64,000 nt of DNA from JACPPO01 sp965262505 (GCA_965262505.1 CBDHFM010000030.1:744001-808000), one strand, 5' to 3'; shown: positions 44,294-53,415, numbered from the stretch's first letter. Notes: generated from the sequence alone by a model not told the origin. Translations and numbers: made by a program.

Positions 44294-45452
44294 GCGCCTG
44301 CTCGAGATCGGCGACGAGATCGTCGGCGCCCTCGAGCCCGACCGACAGGCGCAGCATCCCGCGGGTCACACCCGCCTCGGCCAGGCGTTCATCGCTGAGG
44401 CCGTAGTGCGACGTGAGGACCGGCAGGCTGCAGAGGCTCTCGGTGCCGCCGAGGCTCGTGGCGCGCTGGAACACCTGCAGGCGGTCGAACGCGCGGCAGG
44501 CGGCCTCGTAGCCGCCCGTCAGGTCGACGCAGATCATCCCGCCGAATCCGCTCATTTGGCCCCGCGCGATCTCGTGGTCGGGGTGCGACGGCAGCCCCGG
44601 GTAGGAGACCGCGGTGACGCCATCGCGACCGGCCAGCCACTCGGCGAGGCGCATCGCGTTGGCATTGTGCCGCTCGATGCGCACCGCTAGCGTCTTCAGC
44701 CCGCGGGCGAGCGCGGACGCGGGCCTCGGGTCGAGGATGCCGCCGAAGACCCTCCGCGTGCCCTCCAGCGGGCCGATGAGCGCGCGCGGGCCGAGGAGGG
44801 CGCCGGCGACGACGTCGTGGTGCCCGTTGAGGAACTTCGTGGCCGAGTGCATGACGAGGTCCACGCCCAGCGCGAGGGGCTGCTGGTTGAGGGGCGTCGC
44901 AAACGTGTTGTCGATGACCGACAGGACGCCGCGTGCGCGGCAGGCGTCTGCGACCTGGCGGATGTCCACGCAGCGGAGCGTCGGGTTCGCCGGCGACTCG
45001 AACCACACGAGTTTCGTGGCGGGGCCGATCGCCCGGCTGACGTCGGCCAGCTCGTCACGTGAGAGGACGCGGGCGGTGATACCGAACCGGCGGAGTTCGC
45101 CCGTGATCAAGTGCAGCGTGCCGCCGTAGAGCGCGGCGCCGCAGAGGACTTCGTCGCCCGGGGAGAGCAGGCCGAACAGGGCCGTCGTTGCCGCAGCCAT
45201 GCCCGACGACGTGACGAGCCCGGCCTCGGCGCCTTCAAGCGCCGCCAGTTTCTCTTCGACGGCTTCCACGGACGGGTTGCCCCAGCGTGCATACAGATAG
45301 TGTCGGGTCTCCCCACGCTGATAGGCTTCGACCGCGGCCGCGTTCGTGAACACGAATGTGCTCGACGTGTAGATGGGCCGGCCGAGCGGCGTCGCGCCGT
45401 CGGGCACGCCCTCACCCAGGTGCAGCACGTCGGTGTCTCGCGATCGCGCCAT
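44286..45452 (-). CDS. Cystathionine gamma-synthase/lyase-type PLP enzyme
   Basis: 388 residues from the ATG at 45452 (GAGGAGGAG site). Cys/Met-metabolism PLP family: PIYTSSTFVFTN, YARWGNPSVEAVEEKLAALE, SSGMAAATTALFGLLSPGDE, LVWFESPANPTLRCVDI, VIDNTFATPLNQQPLALG, the PLP-lysine motif MHSATKFLNGHHDVV, and SLGGTESLCSLP. It could be MetB, MetC-like or MetY-like; the gene alone does not decide. Its 3' end overlaps res module b by eight bases. A nearly identical second copy starts at 63603. Confidence 0.92.
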   Translation of the reverse strand: MARSRDTDVLHLGEGVPDGATPLGRPIYTSSTFVFTNAAAVEAYQRGETRHYLYARWGNPSVEAVEEKLAALEGAEAGLVTSSGMAAATTALFGLLSPGDEVLCGAALYGGTLHLITGELRRFGITARVLSRDELADVSRAIGPATKLVWFESPANPTLRCVDIRQVADACRARGVLSVIDNTFATPLNQQPLALGVDLVMHSATKFLNGHHDVVAGALLGPRALIGPLEGTRRVFGGILDPRPASALARGLKTLAVRIERHNANAMRLAEWLAGRDGVTAVSYPGLPSHPDHEIARGQMSGFGGMICVDLTGGYEAACRAFDRLQVFQRATSLGGTESLCSLPVLTSHYGLSDERLAEAGVTRGMLRLSVGLEGADDLVADLEQALT

Positions 45453-45534
45453 GTCAGGCTCCTCCTCGCTGGACTGACACGCCCACAGGCGTGCCGCTTC
45501 TTTCACGGCGTGGCCGTCTCATCCCGGATCGCGG

Positions 45535-46464
45535 CTACGCCTCGTCGGGCCGGGCCATGCGGTAGCCGACCCCGCGCTCGTTGACGATCCAGGTCGGTCG
45601 GTCGGCGTCGTCGCCGAGCCGGTGGCGCAGCCGCTTGACGTAAGCGCGCACGATTTTGGGGGTGGCTTTGCTGCGTCCGCGTCCGGCCCAGACCTGGCGC
45701 AGCAAGACCTCGTGGGTCAGGACCCGGCCGGCGCCCTGCGCGAGCACGCGCAGCAGCTCGTACTCGGTCGCCGTCAGCGTCACCGGGCGCCCGGCCACGC
45801 TGACCCGCCGCCGGTCGTAGTCGATGGCGAGGTCGCCGAGGACGAAGGGGACGGGGTTCGCCCGCCGGCGCAGGGCCGCCCGGATGCGCGCCGTGAGTTC
45901 GGTCGGCGAGAACGGCTTGACTACATAGTCCTCGGCGCCGGCCTCCAGTGCCCGCGCGATGGTCTCGTCGCGCCCGTAGCCCGAGATGAAGATGACCGGC
46001 AGGTCGGCGAGTTCCGGCACGGTCTGCATCAGCTCGACGCCGTCGGTCCCGGGCAGCATCAGGTCGAGCAGGACCAGGTGGGGCTTTTCGGCCCGGATGA
46101 GGCGCGGCAGATCCCCGGGGTCGCCGGTGACCAGCGGGGCGTAGCCCGCCTCCGCCAGCGTGTCGCGGAGATGGCGCAGCGTCTCCGGGTCGTCGTCGAC
46201 CACGAGGATGGGCACCGCGTCCGGGGCGTGGCCCGGCGGTCCGGGGCGGGCCGGGGCGGGACGGTCGCTGGCCGCCTCGGCCACCGGGATCGTGAAGGTG
46301 AAGCGCGCGCCGAAGCCGACGCCGCCGCTCTCGGCCCGGATGCGCCCACCCTGGGCCTCGACCAGGCCCTTGCAGATGGCGAGGCCCAGCCCGCTGCCGA
46401 GGCCGCCCTTCCGGTCCCCGGCGGTGGTGTATTTACGGAACAGCTGGCCGAGCTGGTCCGGCGC
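45535..46464 (-). pseudogene. Histidine kinase-receiver-winged-helix protein lacking its N terminus
   Basis: About 309 codons. It opens inside a kinase ATPase domain (FRKYTTAGDRKGGLGSGLGL, AICKGLVEAQGGRIRAES), then a linker, a receiver domain (PILVVDDDPETLRHLRDTL, HLVLLDLMLPGTDGVELM, KPFSPTELTARIRAALRRR) and an OmpR-type winged helix (VTLTATEYELLRVLAQGAGR, RAYVKRLRHRLGDDADRP, ERGVGYRM). HATPase, receiver and DNA-binding domain in one chain means sensing and promoter binding were fused. The sensor, HisKA dimerisation helix and start codon are replaced by an IS5-type end at 46465. Scraps of related winged-helix genes lie at 50478 and 54856. Confidence 0.8.
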
Positions 46465-46505
46465 GGCGTTGTTGCACGAATCCTCACTGGCCCGCACGAT
46501 GCCAA
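46465..46505 (+). mobile_element. IS5-family end scrap
   Basis: GGCGTTGTTGCACGAATCCT followed by CACTGGCCCGCACGATGCC. The reverse complement of 30440-30476 reads almost the same. Bases 46506-46628 contain nothing recognised. Confidence 0.55.
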
Positions 46506-46628
46506 CCGACAGGATTCTCACCTGCCGATGCGATACGACACTGGTCGGCCGAGGGCGGTCATCCGATTGAGGATCTCACAGCCGAGGACGGCCTCACTCC
46601 CCTGCCCAGCTGGACTCCGGGCACGAAG

Positions 46629-46749
46629 GGGCATTGTCAAGTTGAGGCTGGCGACCGCTTTTGATGCCCATCATGGCGGGTTCGCGACGGGCTGTAGCCC
46701 AGTATCTTGGGGGTCAATCGACGAGCCTTTCGTCAACTTGACAATGCCC
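46629..46749 (+). repeat. IS6-derived miniature element, copy 2
   Basis: Terminal repeats GGGCATTGTCAAGTTG and CAACTTGACAATGCCC, 121 bases, no ORF. The right half (TCTTGGGGGTCAATCGACGA then CTTTCGTC) resembles copy 1 at 34802. Confidence 0.7.
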
Positions 46750-46815
46750 GAGCGCGCCAAGCCGCAGACTTGGCGGCCTGAACGACCGTCTTGACATATA
46801 GGGGCGTCAGTGCCC
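46750..46815 (+). mobile_element. IS110 3' tail, second copy
   Basis: GGCGGCCTGAACGA, then GTCTTGACATATAGGGGCGTC, as at 35010-35046. Most of the transposase C terminus is missing. Confidence 0.55.
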
Positions 46816-46912
46816 CTTCGACTGCATCCCCGTAGTGTGGCGCCTGCGGAGGGTCCCGAGAAGTGCGGGCCACGCCGCCACGCCCGTAGAGGGTCTTCAT
46901 GCAACAACGCCG
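46816..46912 (-). mobile_element. IS5-family left-end scrap
   Basis: Read on the minus strand, GCGTTGTTGCATGAAGACC begins at about 46911, the same end as at 30013. It truncates the repA remnant. Confidence 0.5.
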
Positions 46913-47869
46913 CGATGCGCGGCGACGATGGCGAGATCACGAGCCCGCCTGTGACCGTCCCATAGTTCAGGTCCGGCCACGCGCGGTTAATTTTTTTCAG
47001 CTCGCGCAGACATTCAGAGCGGAAGCGGTTGACCGAGCTGTGTTTGTCGACCTTCGCCGGGTCCGCGCCGAACTGTTTGAAGAGCTGGCGCCAGGAGAGG
47101 CACAACGGCGTCTTGAGCGCGAACGTGCGATACGTGAGCCACAAATACAGGTCGAGGCCGAGGGGCGACCGCTTCACCGCCTTGAGGATGTGCAGGTCGA
47201 TTGGCACCGGGTGCGCGATGATCTCGTTGAAGAATTCTTCCCCGAGCCGGATCGTGCTGTCCCACAGGACCGGCACATCGGGTCGTTTCATATCCCACCA
47301 GAACTCTGTTCGATCAGCCACGTATGAGCTTACGCTCGCGTTCCGCGCGCCGTCCGTATAGACCAGCGAGATCCCGCATCGAAAGAGCCGGCGCATTTGA
47401 TTCTTGAGCCGCGTCCGCTCGCCGTGTGCGCCGCCGCTGCGATCCTCCATGCCGAGCTTTCGCATGAACTCATACAACGACCGGCCGAGGACCAGCTCGC
47501 GGCGCTGCGTCCGCACCGCTTCGGTGCAGACCCATGCCAGCAGCAGACGTGGAATGTTGCCGTAGGGCAACTTCTCGTCACCACCGGCACTCATGATCAG
47601 CTTGTACGGGCCGTTGACGCGCTTGAATTGCAGGCGGTCGCCGGGGTTCGTACGCGGCAGGCTGCACAGCGCGAGCAGCCGCGCCATGAACCCAAGTCGG
47701 GCTCCGCTTCGCTGGCCTCGACGAGCTGATTGACCTGCTGCAGTGTCGTGAAGTGGTGCCGCGCCTGGGGCGCGGCGGGCGTCAGGGCTCGACCGCCGGG
47801 CAGTTCGACCGCCCCGGCCACGTCGCTGAGGGGCACGAACCCGCTGACTGGTCGAGAAGGGATGCTCAT
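46913..47869 (-). pseudogene. repA: Plasmid replication initiator RepA (RepA_C type), frameshifted and truncated
   Basis: An ATG at 47869 opens SIPSRPVSGFVPLSDVAGAV, then HFTTLQQVNQLVEASEAEPD. At 47691-47693 a G-run appears to have lost one base, and the sequence continues in the next frame as GFMARLLALCSLPRTNPGDR, LQFKRVNGPYKLIMSAGGDE, LPYGNIPRLLLAWVCTEAVR, YEFMRKLGMEDRSGGAHGER and so on to NYGTVTGGLVISP. This is the plasmid-encoded RepA family, which binds iterons and opens the origin. The C terminus is cut by an IS5 end. No iterons were recognised. HigBA and ParA lie nearby on what was one plasmid backbone. Confidence 0.8.
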
Positions 47870-47997
47870 CGTTCAAAAACTACGATAAAACTTCCCGATC
47901 CACAGCACCGAGGCCTTTCCAGCATCTTTGGGGACGCTGGCCGCAGAGCGTGACGAGCCAGGAATAGATGCGCCTAACATATACATACTTGGCGTCG

Positions 47998-48312
47998 CTA
48001 CCCGGCCCTGCGCAACGCGGCCGCCGTCTGCCAAAGATCCCAGTCGGCCTGGAGGCTCATCCAGAACTCCGGAGACATCTTGAACAACCGTGCGAGCCGG
48101 AGTGCGGTATCCGCTGTGATCCCACGCCGCCCGCGGACGATTTCATTCAAGCGGTTCAGCGGGATCTGCATGCGCCGGGCTGCCTCGACTTGCGTGAGGT
48201 TCGCCGGCCGGAGAAACTCCTCGCGCAGCATCTCCCCGGGCGACGTCGGCGGGCGCTTCAGATCCAGCACAGACCGCGGCCCCTTAGTGGTAGTCCTCGC
48301 ATGTGACCGCAT
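47998..48312 (-). CDS. higA: HigA antitoxin
   Basis: About 104 residues from an ATG at 48312 (a TTG at 48315 is possible). VLDLKRPPTSPGEMLREEFL, then the HTH LTQVEAARRMQIPLNRLNEI and VRGRRGITADTALRLARLF, then the family tail MSPEFWMSLQADWDLWQT. HigA binds HigB and represses the operon. Its start overlaps the HigB 3' end by 29 bases. Confidence 0.93.
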   Translation of the reverse strand: MRSHARTTTKGPRSVLDLKRPPTSPGEMLREEFLRPANLTQVEAARRMQIPLNRLNEIVRGRRGITADTALRLARLFKMSPEFWMSLQADWDLWQTAAALRRAG

Positions 48313-48574
48313 CAACAGAGCCTCCCTCGAATTGAAACGTGATCCGATACTGCTCGTTCACCCTCACGCTATAGCACCCGCTCCGATCGCCCTTCAACGC
48401 CTCTAAACGATTGCCCGCGGGGAGCCGCAGATCCTGGATCGCCCGTGCGCGGTGCAGCGCGTCCAGTTTTCGCCGGATCACAGGCCACAACGGCTTCGGC
48501 AACCGGCGGACGCTTTTCGTATCGCGGCCATAGTAGACATCGGCCGTCCCCGCGTCGGCGAACGACCGGATCAC
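48284..48574 (-). CDS. higB: HigB toxin
   Basis: 96 residues, RelE-superfamily HigB: RRLPKPLWPVIRRKLDALHR, DLRLPAGNRLEALKGDRSGC, YSVRVNEQYRITFQFEGG, CEDYH. Ribosome-dependent mRNA endonuclease. The order toxin then antitoxin is typical. Part of the plasmid-derived block; probably kept as an addiction module. Confidence 0.93.
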   Translation of the reverse strand: MIRSFADAGTADVYYGRDTKSVRRLPKPLWPVIRRKLDALHRARAIQDLRLPAGNRLEALKGDRSGCYSVRVNEQYRITFQFEGGSVDAVTCEDYH

Positions 48575-48666
48575 GACACTACATTACATGATTAACGGTT
48601 AATCATCAATTCTGATGGTGTCGGGTAGGATGACGCGCGCACGATCGCCAAACGCCTTTCGACCGC

Positions 48667-49714
48667 CCCGGCCCACGTCAACGACCGACGAGTACGGCGT
48701 TCAGCGGAGCCGTTAGGCGCCTCCATCAGCGTTGCTCGCCCCGCGTGCCGGCGACGACGGCGCCCGTGCCACGTAGGGAAACCACCTGCTCGATTTCGGC
48801 GATCACCGCGTCGTTTTGCCTCCCCTCCTCATCCACCGGAATTGGCTGTTTCGCACAAGAAATTATTTACATAATTTCACACTTACGAAAATGTAGAATT
48901 ACTCAATTGTGTAATCCTGAAATTCTGCTATCCTCTGAGCCACGTGATTATCACCGTCGCCAGCTTTAAGGGCGGGGTTGCCAAGACGACAACCGCCGTT
49001 CACCTCGCCGCCTACCTTCAACGGCTTGCACCAACGCTGTTACTCGACGGCGACCCGAACCGTCAGGCCCTTGTCTGGAACACCGCAGGACGGATGCCCT
49101 TCAAGGTGGCCGACATCCTCCAAAGCGCGAAACACGCCGCCGACTATGGCGTGGGGCGCGGCCACATCGTCATAGACACCGAAGCCCGCCCCGGCCCACG
49201 TCAACGACCGACGAGTACGGCGTTCAGCGGAGCCGTTAGGCGCCTCCATCAGCATTGCTCGCCCCGCGTGCCGGCGACGACGGCGCCCGTGCCACGTAGG
49301 GAAACCACCTGCTCGATTTCGGCGATCACCGCGTCGTTTTGCCTCCCCTCTTCATCCACCGGAATTGGCTGTTTCGCACAATGGAATTATTTACATAATT
49401 TCACACTTACGAAAATGTAGAATTACTCAATTGTGTAATCCTGAAATTCTGCTATCCTCTGAGCCACGTGATTATCACCGTCGCCAGCTTTAAGGGCGGG
49501 GTTGCCAAGACGACAACCGCCGTTCACCTCGCCGCCTACCTTCAACGGCTTGCACCAACGCTGTTACTCGACGGCGACCCGAACCGTCAGGCCCTTGTCT
49601 GGAACACCGCAGGACGGATGCCCTTCAAGGTGGCCGACATCCTCCAAAGCGCGAAACACGCCGCCGACTATGGCGTGGGGCGCGGCCACATCGTCATAGA
49701 CACCGAAGCCCGCC
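48667..49714 (+). repeat. Tandem duplication of the parA promoter and 5' end
   Basis: Two units of about 524 bases, starting near 48667 and 49191. They differ by few changes (for example CATCAGCGTTG against CATCAGCATTG and CACAAGAAATT against CACAATGGAATT). The junctions share CGCCCCGGCCCA (48665, 49185, 49709), so slippage or microhomology recombination made the copy. Each unit holds the AT-rich parA promoter region (ATAATTTCACAC ... TCAATTGTGTAATCC). Confidence 0.9.
48944..49190 (+). pseudogene. Truncated parA 5' copy
   Basis: GTG start and the first about 82 codons of parA (IITVASFKGGVAKTTTAVHL ...), ending at the duplication junction, where the frame runs into repeated upstream DNA. It may still be translated into a Walker-A-only fragment. 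Confidence 0.85.
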
Positions 49715-50073
49715 CCGGCCCAGACGACTTCAAGGCCCTGGCCGAGGGCTGCGATCTGCTGGTGATTCCAGCGGTCCCCGATCCGCTCGATACCTACGCG
49801 CTCATGCTCACCCTCAAGGAACTGCGGAAGGTGGGCGCGGTCAATTTAAGGGTCTTGGTCGTGAAGGTTCCCACCGGCGAGAAGGAAGCCGAAGAACTCC
49901 GAGCGCAGCTCATCTCCGCCGCCGTGCCCGTGTTCACTGCTGAAATCCCGATTCTCAAGGCGTTCAAGCGGGCCGTGGCGCAGGGCGTCCCCGTCTATGC
50001 CGTGAAGGGCGATCCCTACGCAGAGCGGGCATGGGAAGCGTATGAGGCCGCAGGCCGGGAGATTGTCCAGTGA
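49468..50073 (+). CDS. parA: ParA-family partition ATPase
   Basis: 201 residues from a GTG at 49468. A small type Ib-like ParA without an N-terminal HTH: deviant Walker A KGGVAKTTT, LLLDGDPNRQALVWNTAG, GHIVIDTEARPGPDDF (Walker A'), then DLLVIPAVPDPLDTYALM. It would segregate a plasmid by ATP-driven patterning on the nucleoid with the small DNA-binding partner downstream. The partner's GTG start overlaps its stop. The AT-rich motif AATTGTGTAAT upstream is a candidate operator. Confidence 0.92.
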   Translation: MIITVASFKGGVAKTTTAVHLAAYLQRLAPTLLLDGDPNRQALVWNTAGRMPFKVADILQSAKHAADYGVGRGHIVIDTEARPGPDDFKALAEGCDLLVIPAVPDPLDTYALMLTLKELRKVGAVNLRVLVVKVPTGEKEAEELRAQLISAAVPVFTAEIPILKAFKRAVAQGVPVYAVKGDPYAERAWEAYEAAGREIVQ

Positions 50074-50396
50074 GTACGTTTCGCCGTAGCACAGGCATTG
50101 CCGACGCCCTCAAGGGCCTACGTGACCCTGAGCCGCCGCCCGCCGTGGAAGAGCAGGGCAGCGAAGAATCGCCGCCGAAGCCAGCGCCGCGCTTGGTCTC
50201 CCAACCGGGTGAAAAACGCGGCCCCGGACGACCGATCGGGAAGCGAGGAAACCCAGACTACAAGCAATACACCGTCTTGCTGAAAGCCGTCACGCACCGT
50301 AAAGCCCTCGATCATTTACGCCTGAAAAGCGACCGGCCTGATTTTTCCGATTTGCTCGAAACGCTGCTCGCCGCATGGAACCGCAAGCAAAAGTGA
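50070..50396 (+). CDS. Small ParB-like centromere-binding protein
   Basis: 108 residues from a GTG overlapping the parA stop. The N-terminal half is disordered and Pro/Glu-rich. The C-terminal half (DYKQYTVLLKAVTHRKALDH, LRLKSDRPDFSDLLETLLAA) looks like a ribbon-helix-helix fold, as in the centromere binders that pair with short ParAs. Its GRPIGKRG segment resembles an AT-hook-like basic patch. Function inferred from operon position and fold. Confidence 0.7.
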   Translation: MSTFRRSTGIADALKGLRDPEPPPAVEEQGSEESPPKPAPRLVSQPGEKRGPGRPIGKRGNPDYKQYTVLLKAVTHRKALDHLRLKSDRPDFSDLLETLLAAWNRKQK

Positions 50397-50460
50397 AGTT
50401 TTAAAATTATGAAATGTTATAATTGTGTAATTTTACAATTAGTATCTTACAGAGTGGCGC
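50397..50460. promoter_or_regulatory. AT-rich inverted repeat, candidate centromere or operator
   Basis: AATTGTGTAATTTTACAATT forms an inverted repeat right after the partition operon. Its core AATTGTGTAAT also occurs before parA at about 48911 and 49435. These are plausible binding sites for the ribbon-helix-helix protein. Confidence 0.5.
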
Positions 50461-50477
50461 CGCGTTTCCCGGCCCGC

Positions 50478-50578
50478 GCCCTGCGCGAGCACGCGCAGCA
50501 GCTCGTACTCGGTCGCCGTCAGCGTCACCGGGCGCCCGGCCACGCTGACCCGCCGCCGGTCGTAGTCGATCTTCGTTG
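50478..50578 (-). pseudogene. Winged-helix response-regulator scrap
   Basis: About 95 bases nearly identical to 45731-45826 of the kinase-receiver protein (codes VSVAGRPVTLTATEYELL and RVLAQGAG). No receiver domain. Nothing is recognised in 50579-50746. Confidence 0.7.
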
Positions 50579-50746
50579 AGCGGTCATCCATAGCCCTCTG
50601 CCCTCCGTCGTCCCACGAGTGTAGCCGGGGTTGACGCTCCGGCCTTCGTTGAGCGCACCTGATCACGATCACCAAAGAATCACGAGACGACGTGTCTTCG
50701 GCCCCCGCTGGTGTCTGGCGCCGCGGCACTGGCACACGCGCTCGAC

Positions 50747-50866
50747 GTATGCAAGACATAGAATCAGACACGGGATACGACACACGGCGGCGCGCGCCGG
50801 AAGGCGTCCTTGTCCGTGTGTCGCAAACGGCCGTTTACGACACATGCTGATCGGCTGGGAACTGGA
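50747..50866 (+). promoter_or_regulatory. res/tnpR module c
   Basis: Upstream block TATGCAAGACATAGAATC and GGGATACGACACACG at 50748-50787, palindrome 50819-50842, then ATGCTGATCGGCT, after which the resolvase frame is lost. Same block spacing as module a. Confidence 0.7.
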
Positions 50867-50965
50867 CGAACGTGCGACGAAGCAATCTGGCCATGCGGAG
50901 CGGGGATGGGTGTACAAGGGACCTGATTCAGGCGGCCAAAATGGAAATCTCGGCATAATGGATGG

Positions 50966-53407
50966 ATGCGTCCCAGTAGCCTGACGAGGTCCTTCATACT
51001 GGGCGTTCTGATCATTCTCCTGTCCCTCCAGGCGCTGGCCCTGGCGCAGGAGGGTGCCGCCACCGTCTCCGGGCGCATTCTGGACGCCGCGGACGGTGCT
51101 CCGGTCGGCTTCGTATCCGTTGTCGTCCAGGATGCCGACTCCGGAGCGCAGCTCACCGGCACGCTCGCCGGTGAGGATGGCCGTTTCGTCATCCAGGGTC
51201 TTCCACCGGCCACCTACACCGTTGCCACATCGTTCCCTGGCTACTACCCGGTGGCGGTCACGCTCTTCGTCGGGGAGCTCAACCGGATCTTCGATCTTGG
51301 TGACATCCGGTTGGACCGTCTCGAGACGTTCGCCGAAGAGGTGACCGTCACGGCAGAGGCGATTCGAGCCGCTGGCATCGACACGCAGGTCTTCCGTTTG
51401 GACGAGGGTGCCGCGCAGACCACCGGTTCCCTGCTGGACGCCATGCGAAACCTACCGAGTGTCACCGTGGACCAGGACGGCGTGGTCTCGCTACGTGGCA
51501 GTGATCGGGTGGCGATCCTCATCGATGGGCGTCAGTCAAGCCTGACCGGGTTCGGCAATCAACGTGGACTTGACAGCGTCTCGGCAGCGAACATCGAGGC
51601 AATCGAGATCATCAACAATCCGTCGGCGCGTTTCGATGCCGCCGGGATGGCCGGGATCATCAACATCATCTACCGACAGGAACAGGAACTGGGGCTGTCT
51701 GGCGACGTGGGCTTGTCGCTGGGCCTGGGACAGTTGTCGAAGCGGAAGGACGACCTGCCGACCGAACTCGGGAGCTACGCGAACAACCCGAAGGGCACTC
51801 CGAGCCTGAACCTGAACTACAACACGGGGACGGTCCGCACCTTCCTGCAGGGCGAGCTGCTCTTGCAGGACGACCTGCCGAACAACGAGTTCACCACGCG
51901 GTTCTACGACGACGGTCGCGTCATCGAGTCGCAGGTGCCGGAGAACAGGGAGCAGTCGCACTACGTCGTCCGCGCCGGGTCCGACTGGACGCTGGACGCC
52001 TCGAACGTACTGTCGGTATCTGGCGTCTACGACTTCGAAACCCACACCGACCGCGCGCAGGTGCCGTTCATCCTGCGATCGACCGGTGAGCGCGAGCGCT
52101 TCTGGTTCTGGAGGGAGAAGGAGGATACCGGCTTCGCCAACATCAGCGTCGACTGGAAGCAGCAGTTCACCGCGCCAGGTCACGAAATGGGTGTCAACCT
52201 GCAATACACGCGAGGCTGGGAGGACGAAGCCTACTTCCTCAACGAGGAGTCGCGAGTCCGCGAGGGCACGGACATGACGCACCTGATCGCCGAAGAGAAC
52301 ACGGTTCCCTTGAGCATCGACTATGTGCGTCCGTTGAGCACCGGGCGTCTGGAGTTCGGGACGCGGCTGCAGCGTCGCTGGATCCCGGTCACCTACACGG
52401 TGGATCGCGGCGTCCAGAGCGTCATCTACGAAGGTCTCGGCGATGCGTCGGAATGGAATGAAGACATCGTTGCGCTGTACGGCAATCTCGTCCGAGAGCG
52501 GGCCGGCTATTCGATCGAAGCGGGCGTCCGCGTCGAGCAGACGAACGTGTCGTACACCATTCCCACCGAGAACCTGTACTACACGGGGAGCGACCGGCAC
52601 GACTACTTCGAAGTGTTTCCGAATCTGCGGCTGACGTGCCGCCTGAACGCGACCAATCGCGTGATCGCCGCCTACAATCGGCGAGTCGACCGCCCGGGCG
52701 AGGCCGAGCTGCGCATCTTTCCGAAATATGACGACCCGGAACTGCTAAAGGTCGGCAATCCGTTCCTGCGGCCGCAGTTCACGCACGCGGGGGAAGTCGG
52801 GTACGGACGCTCGTGGACGAGCGGCTCGGTAAGCGCCGCTCTGTATGCACGCCAGATTTCGGACTCGTTCTTCCGCGTCTTTGCCATCGACAATTCCAAC
52901 GCGAACTACGACGTGGTGAACCGGGTCTACGAAAACGCCGGCGATTCGGCGCAGCGCGGGATCGAGATTCTCTTTGATCAGGATATCGCCGCCCCCTGGG
53001 AGGTGTCCGGTAGCCTCAACTGGTACAGGAACGCGATCGACGCGTTCGAGACGACGCTCCGGTTTCCGACGCCGCGCCCATTCGTACTGGATGCCTCGAC
53101 CGATGACACCTGGGACCTGACGGTCAACAACCGGGTGCAGGCGCCGGGTGGCGTCGAGTTGCAGCTGAGCTACATCTACTACGGGGCCCGCAATGTGCCC
53201 CAGGGCCGCGAGCGCGCCCGGTCGTCGTTCGACGCCGCGATCCAGCGCCCGATCATGGGCGATCGCGCTGAGCTGGTGTTCACGCTCACCGACGTGTTCA
53301 ACAATTTCGCGGTCGAGCACGAAGTTGACGGCCAGGGGTTCACGGCCCTCTACCAGAACCTGCTGGAGACGCAGGTCGCCACCGTGGGCGTGCGCTATCG
53401 GTTCTAA
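50966..53407 (+). CDS. TonB-dependent-receptor-like outer-membrane protein
   Basis: 813 residues. Signal peptide to about residue 27 (SLQALALAQ), then a CarboxypepD-reg beta-sandwich (VSGRILDAADGAPVGFVSV, about 32-115), a plug domain (LLDAMRNLPSVTVDQDGVVS, VAILIDGRQSSLTGFG, IEAIEIINNPSARFDAAG), and a 22-strand-type barrel with aromatic terminus GVRYRF. This is the outer-membrane-beta-barrel group of TonB receptors, importing chelates or oligosaccharides. No clear TonB box seen. Its stop codon was rebuilt by an IS630 insertion: the original TTC-TAG became TTC-TA|A. Confidence 0.88.
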   Translation: MRPSSLTRSFILGVLIILLSLQALALAQEGAATVSGRILDAADGAPVGFVSVVVQDADSGAQLTGTLAGEDGRFVIQGLPPATYTVATSFPGYYPVAVTLFVGELNRIFDLGDIRLDRLETFAEEVTVTAEAIRAAGIDTQVFRLDEGAAQTTGSLLDAMRNLPSVTVDQDGVVSLRGSDRVAILIDGRQSSLTGFGNQRGLDSVSAANIEAIEIINNPSARFDAAGMAGIINIIYRQEQELGLSGDVGLSLGLGQLSKRKDDLPTELGSYANNPKGTPSLNLNYNTGTVRTFLQGELLLQDDLPNNEFTTRFYDDGRVIESQVPENREQSHYVVRAGSDWTLDASNVLSVSGVYDFETHTDRAQVPFILRSTGERERFWFWREKEDTGFANISVDWKQQFTAPGHEMGVNLQYTRGWEDEAYFLNEESRVREGTDMTHLIAEENTVPLSIDYVRPLSTGRLEFGTRLQRRWIPVTYTVDRGVQSVIYEGLGDASEWNEDIVALYGNLVRERAGYSIEAGVRVEQTNVSYTIPTENLYYTGSDRHDYFEVFPNLRLTCRLNATNRVIAAYNRRVDRPGEAELRIFPKYDDPELLKVGNPFLRPQFTHAGEVGYGRSWTSGSVSAALYARQISDSFFRVFAIDNSNANYDVVNRVYENAGDSAQRGIEILFDQDIAAPWEVSGSLNWYRNAIDAFETTLRFPTPRPFVLDASTDDTWDLTVNNRVQAPGGVELQLSYIYYGARNVPQGRERARSSFDAAIQRPIMGDRAELVFTLTDVFNNFAVEHEVDGQGFTALYQNLLETQVATVGVRYRF

Positions 53408-53415
53408 AGCGTTTT

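Noticed and set aside
48944..49420. A second independent parA gene of 158 codons
   Set aside because: After about codon 82 it reads into duplicated upstream DNA. It is a by-product of the tandem duplication.
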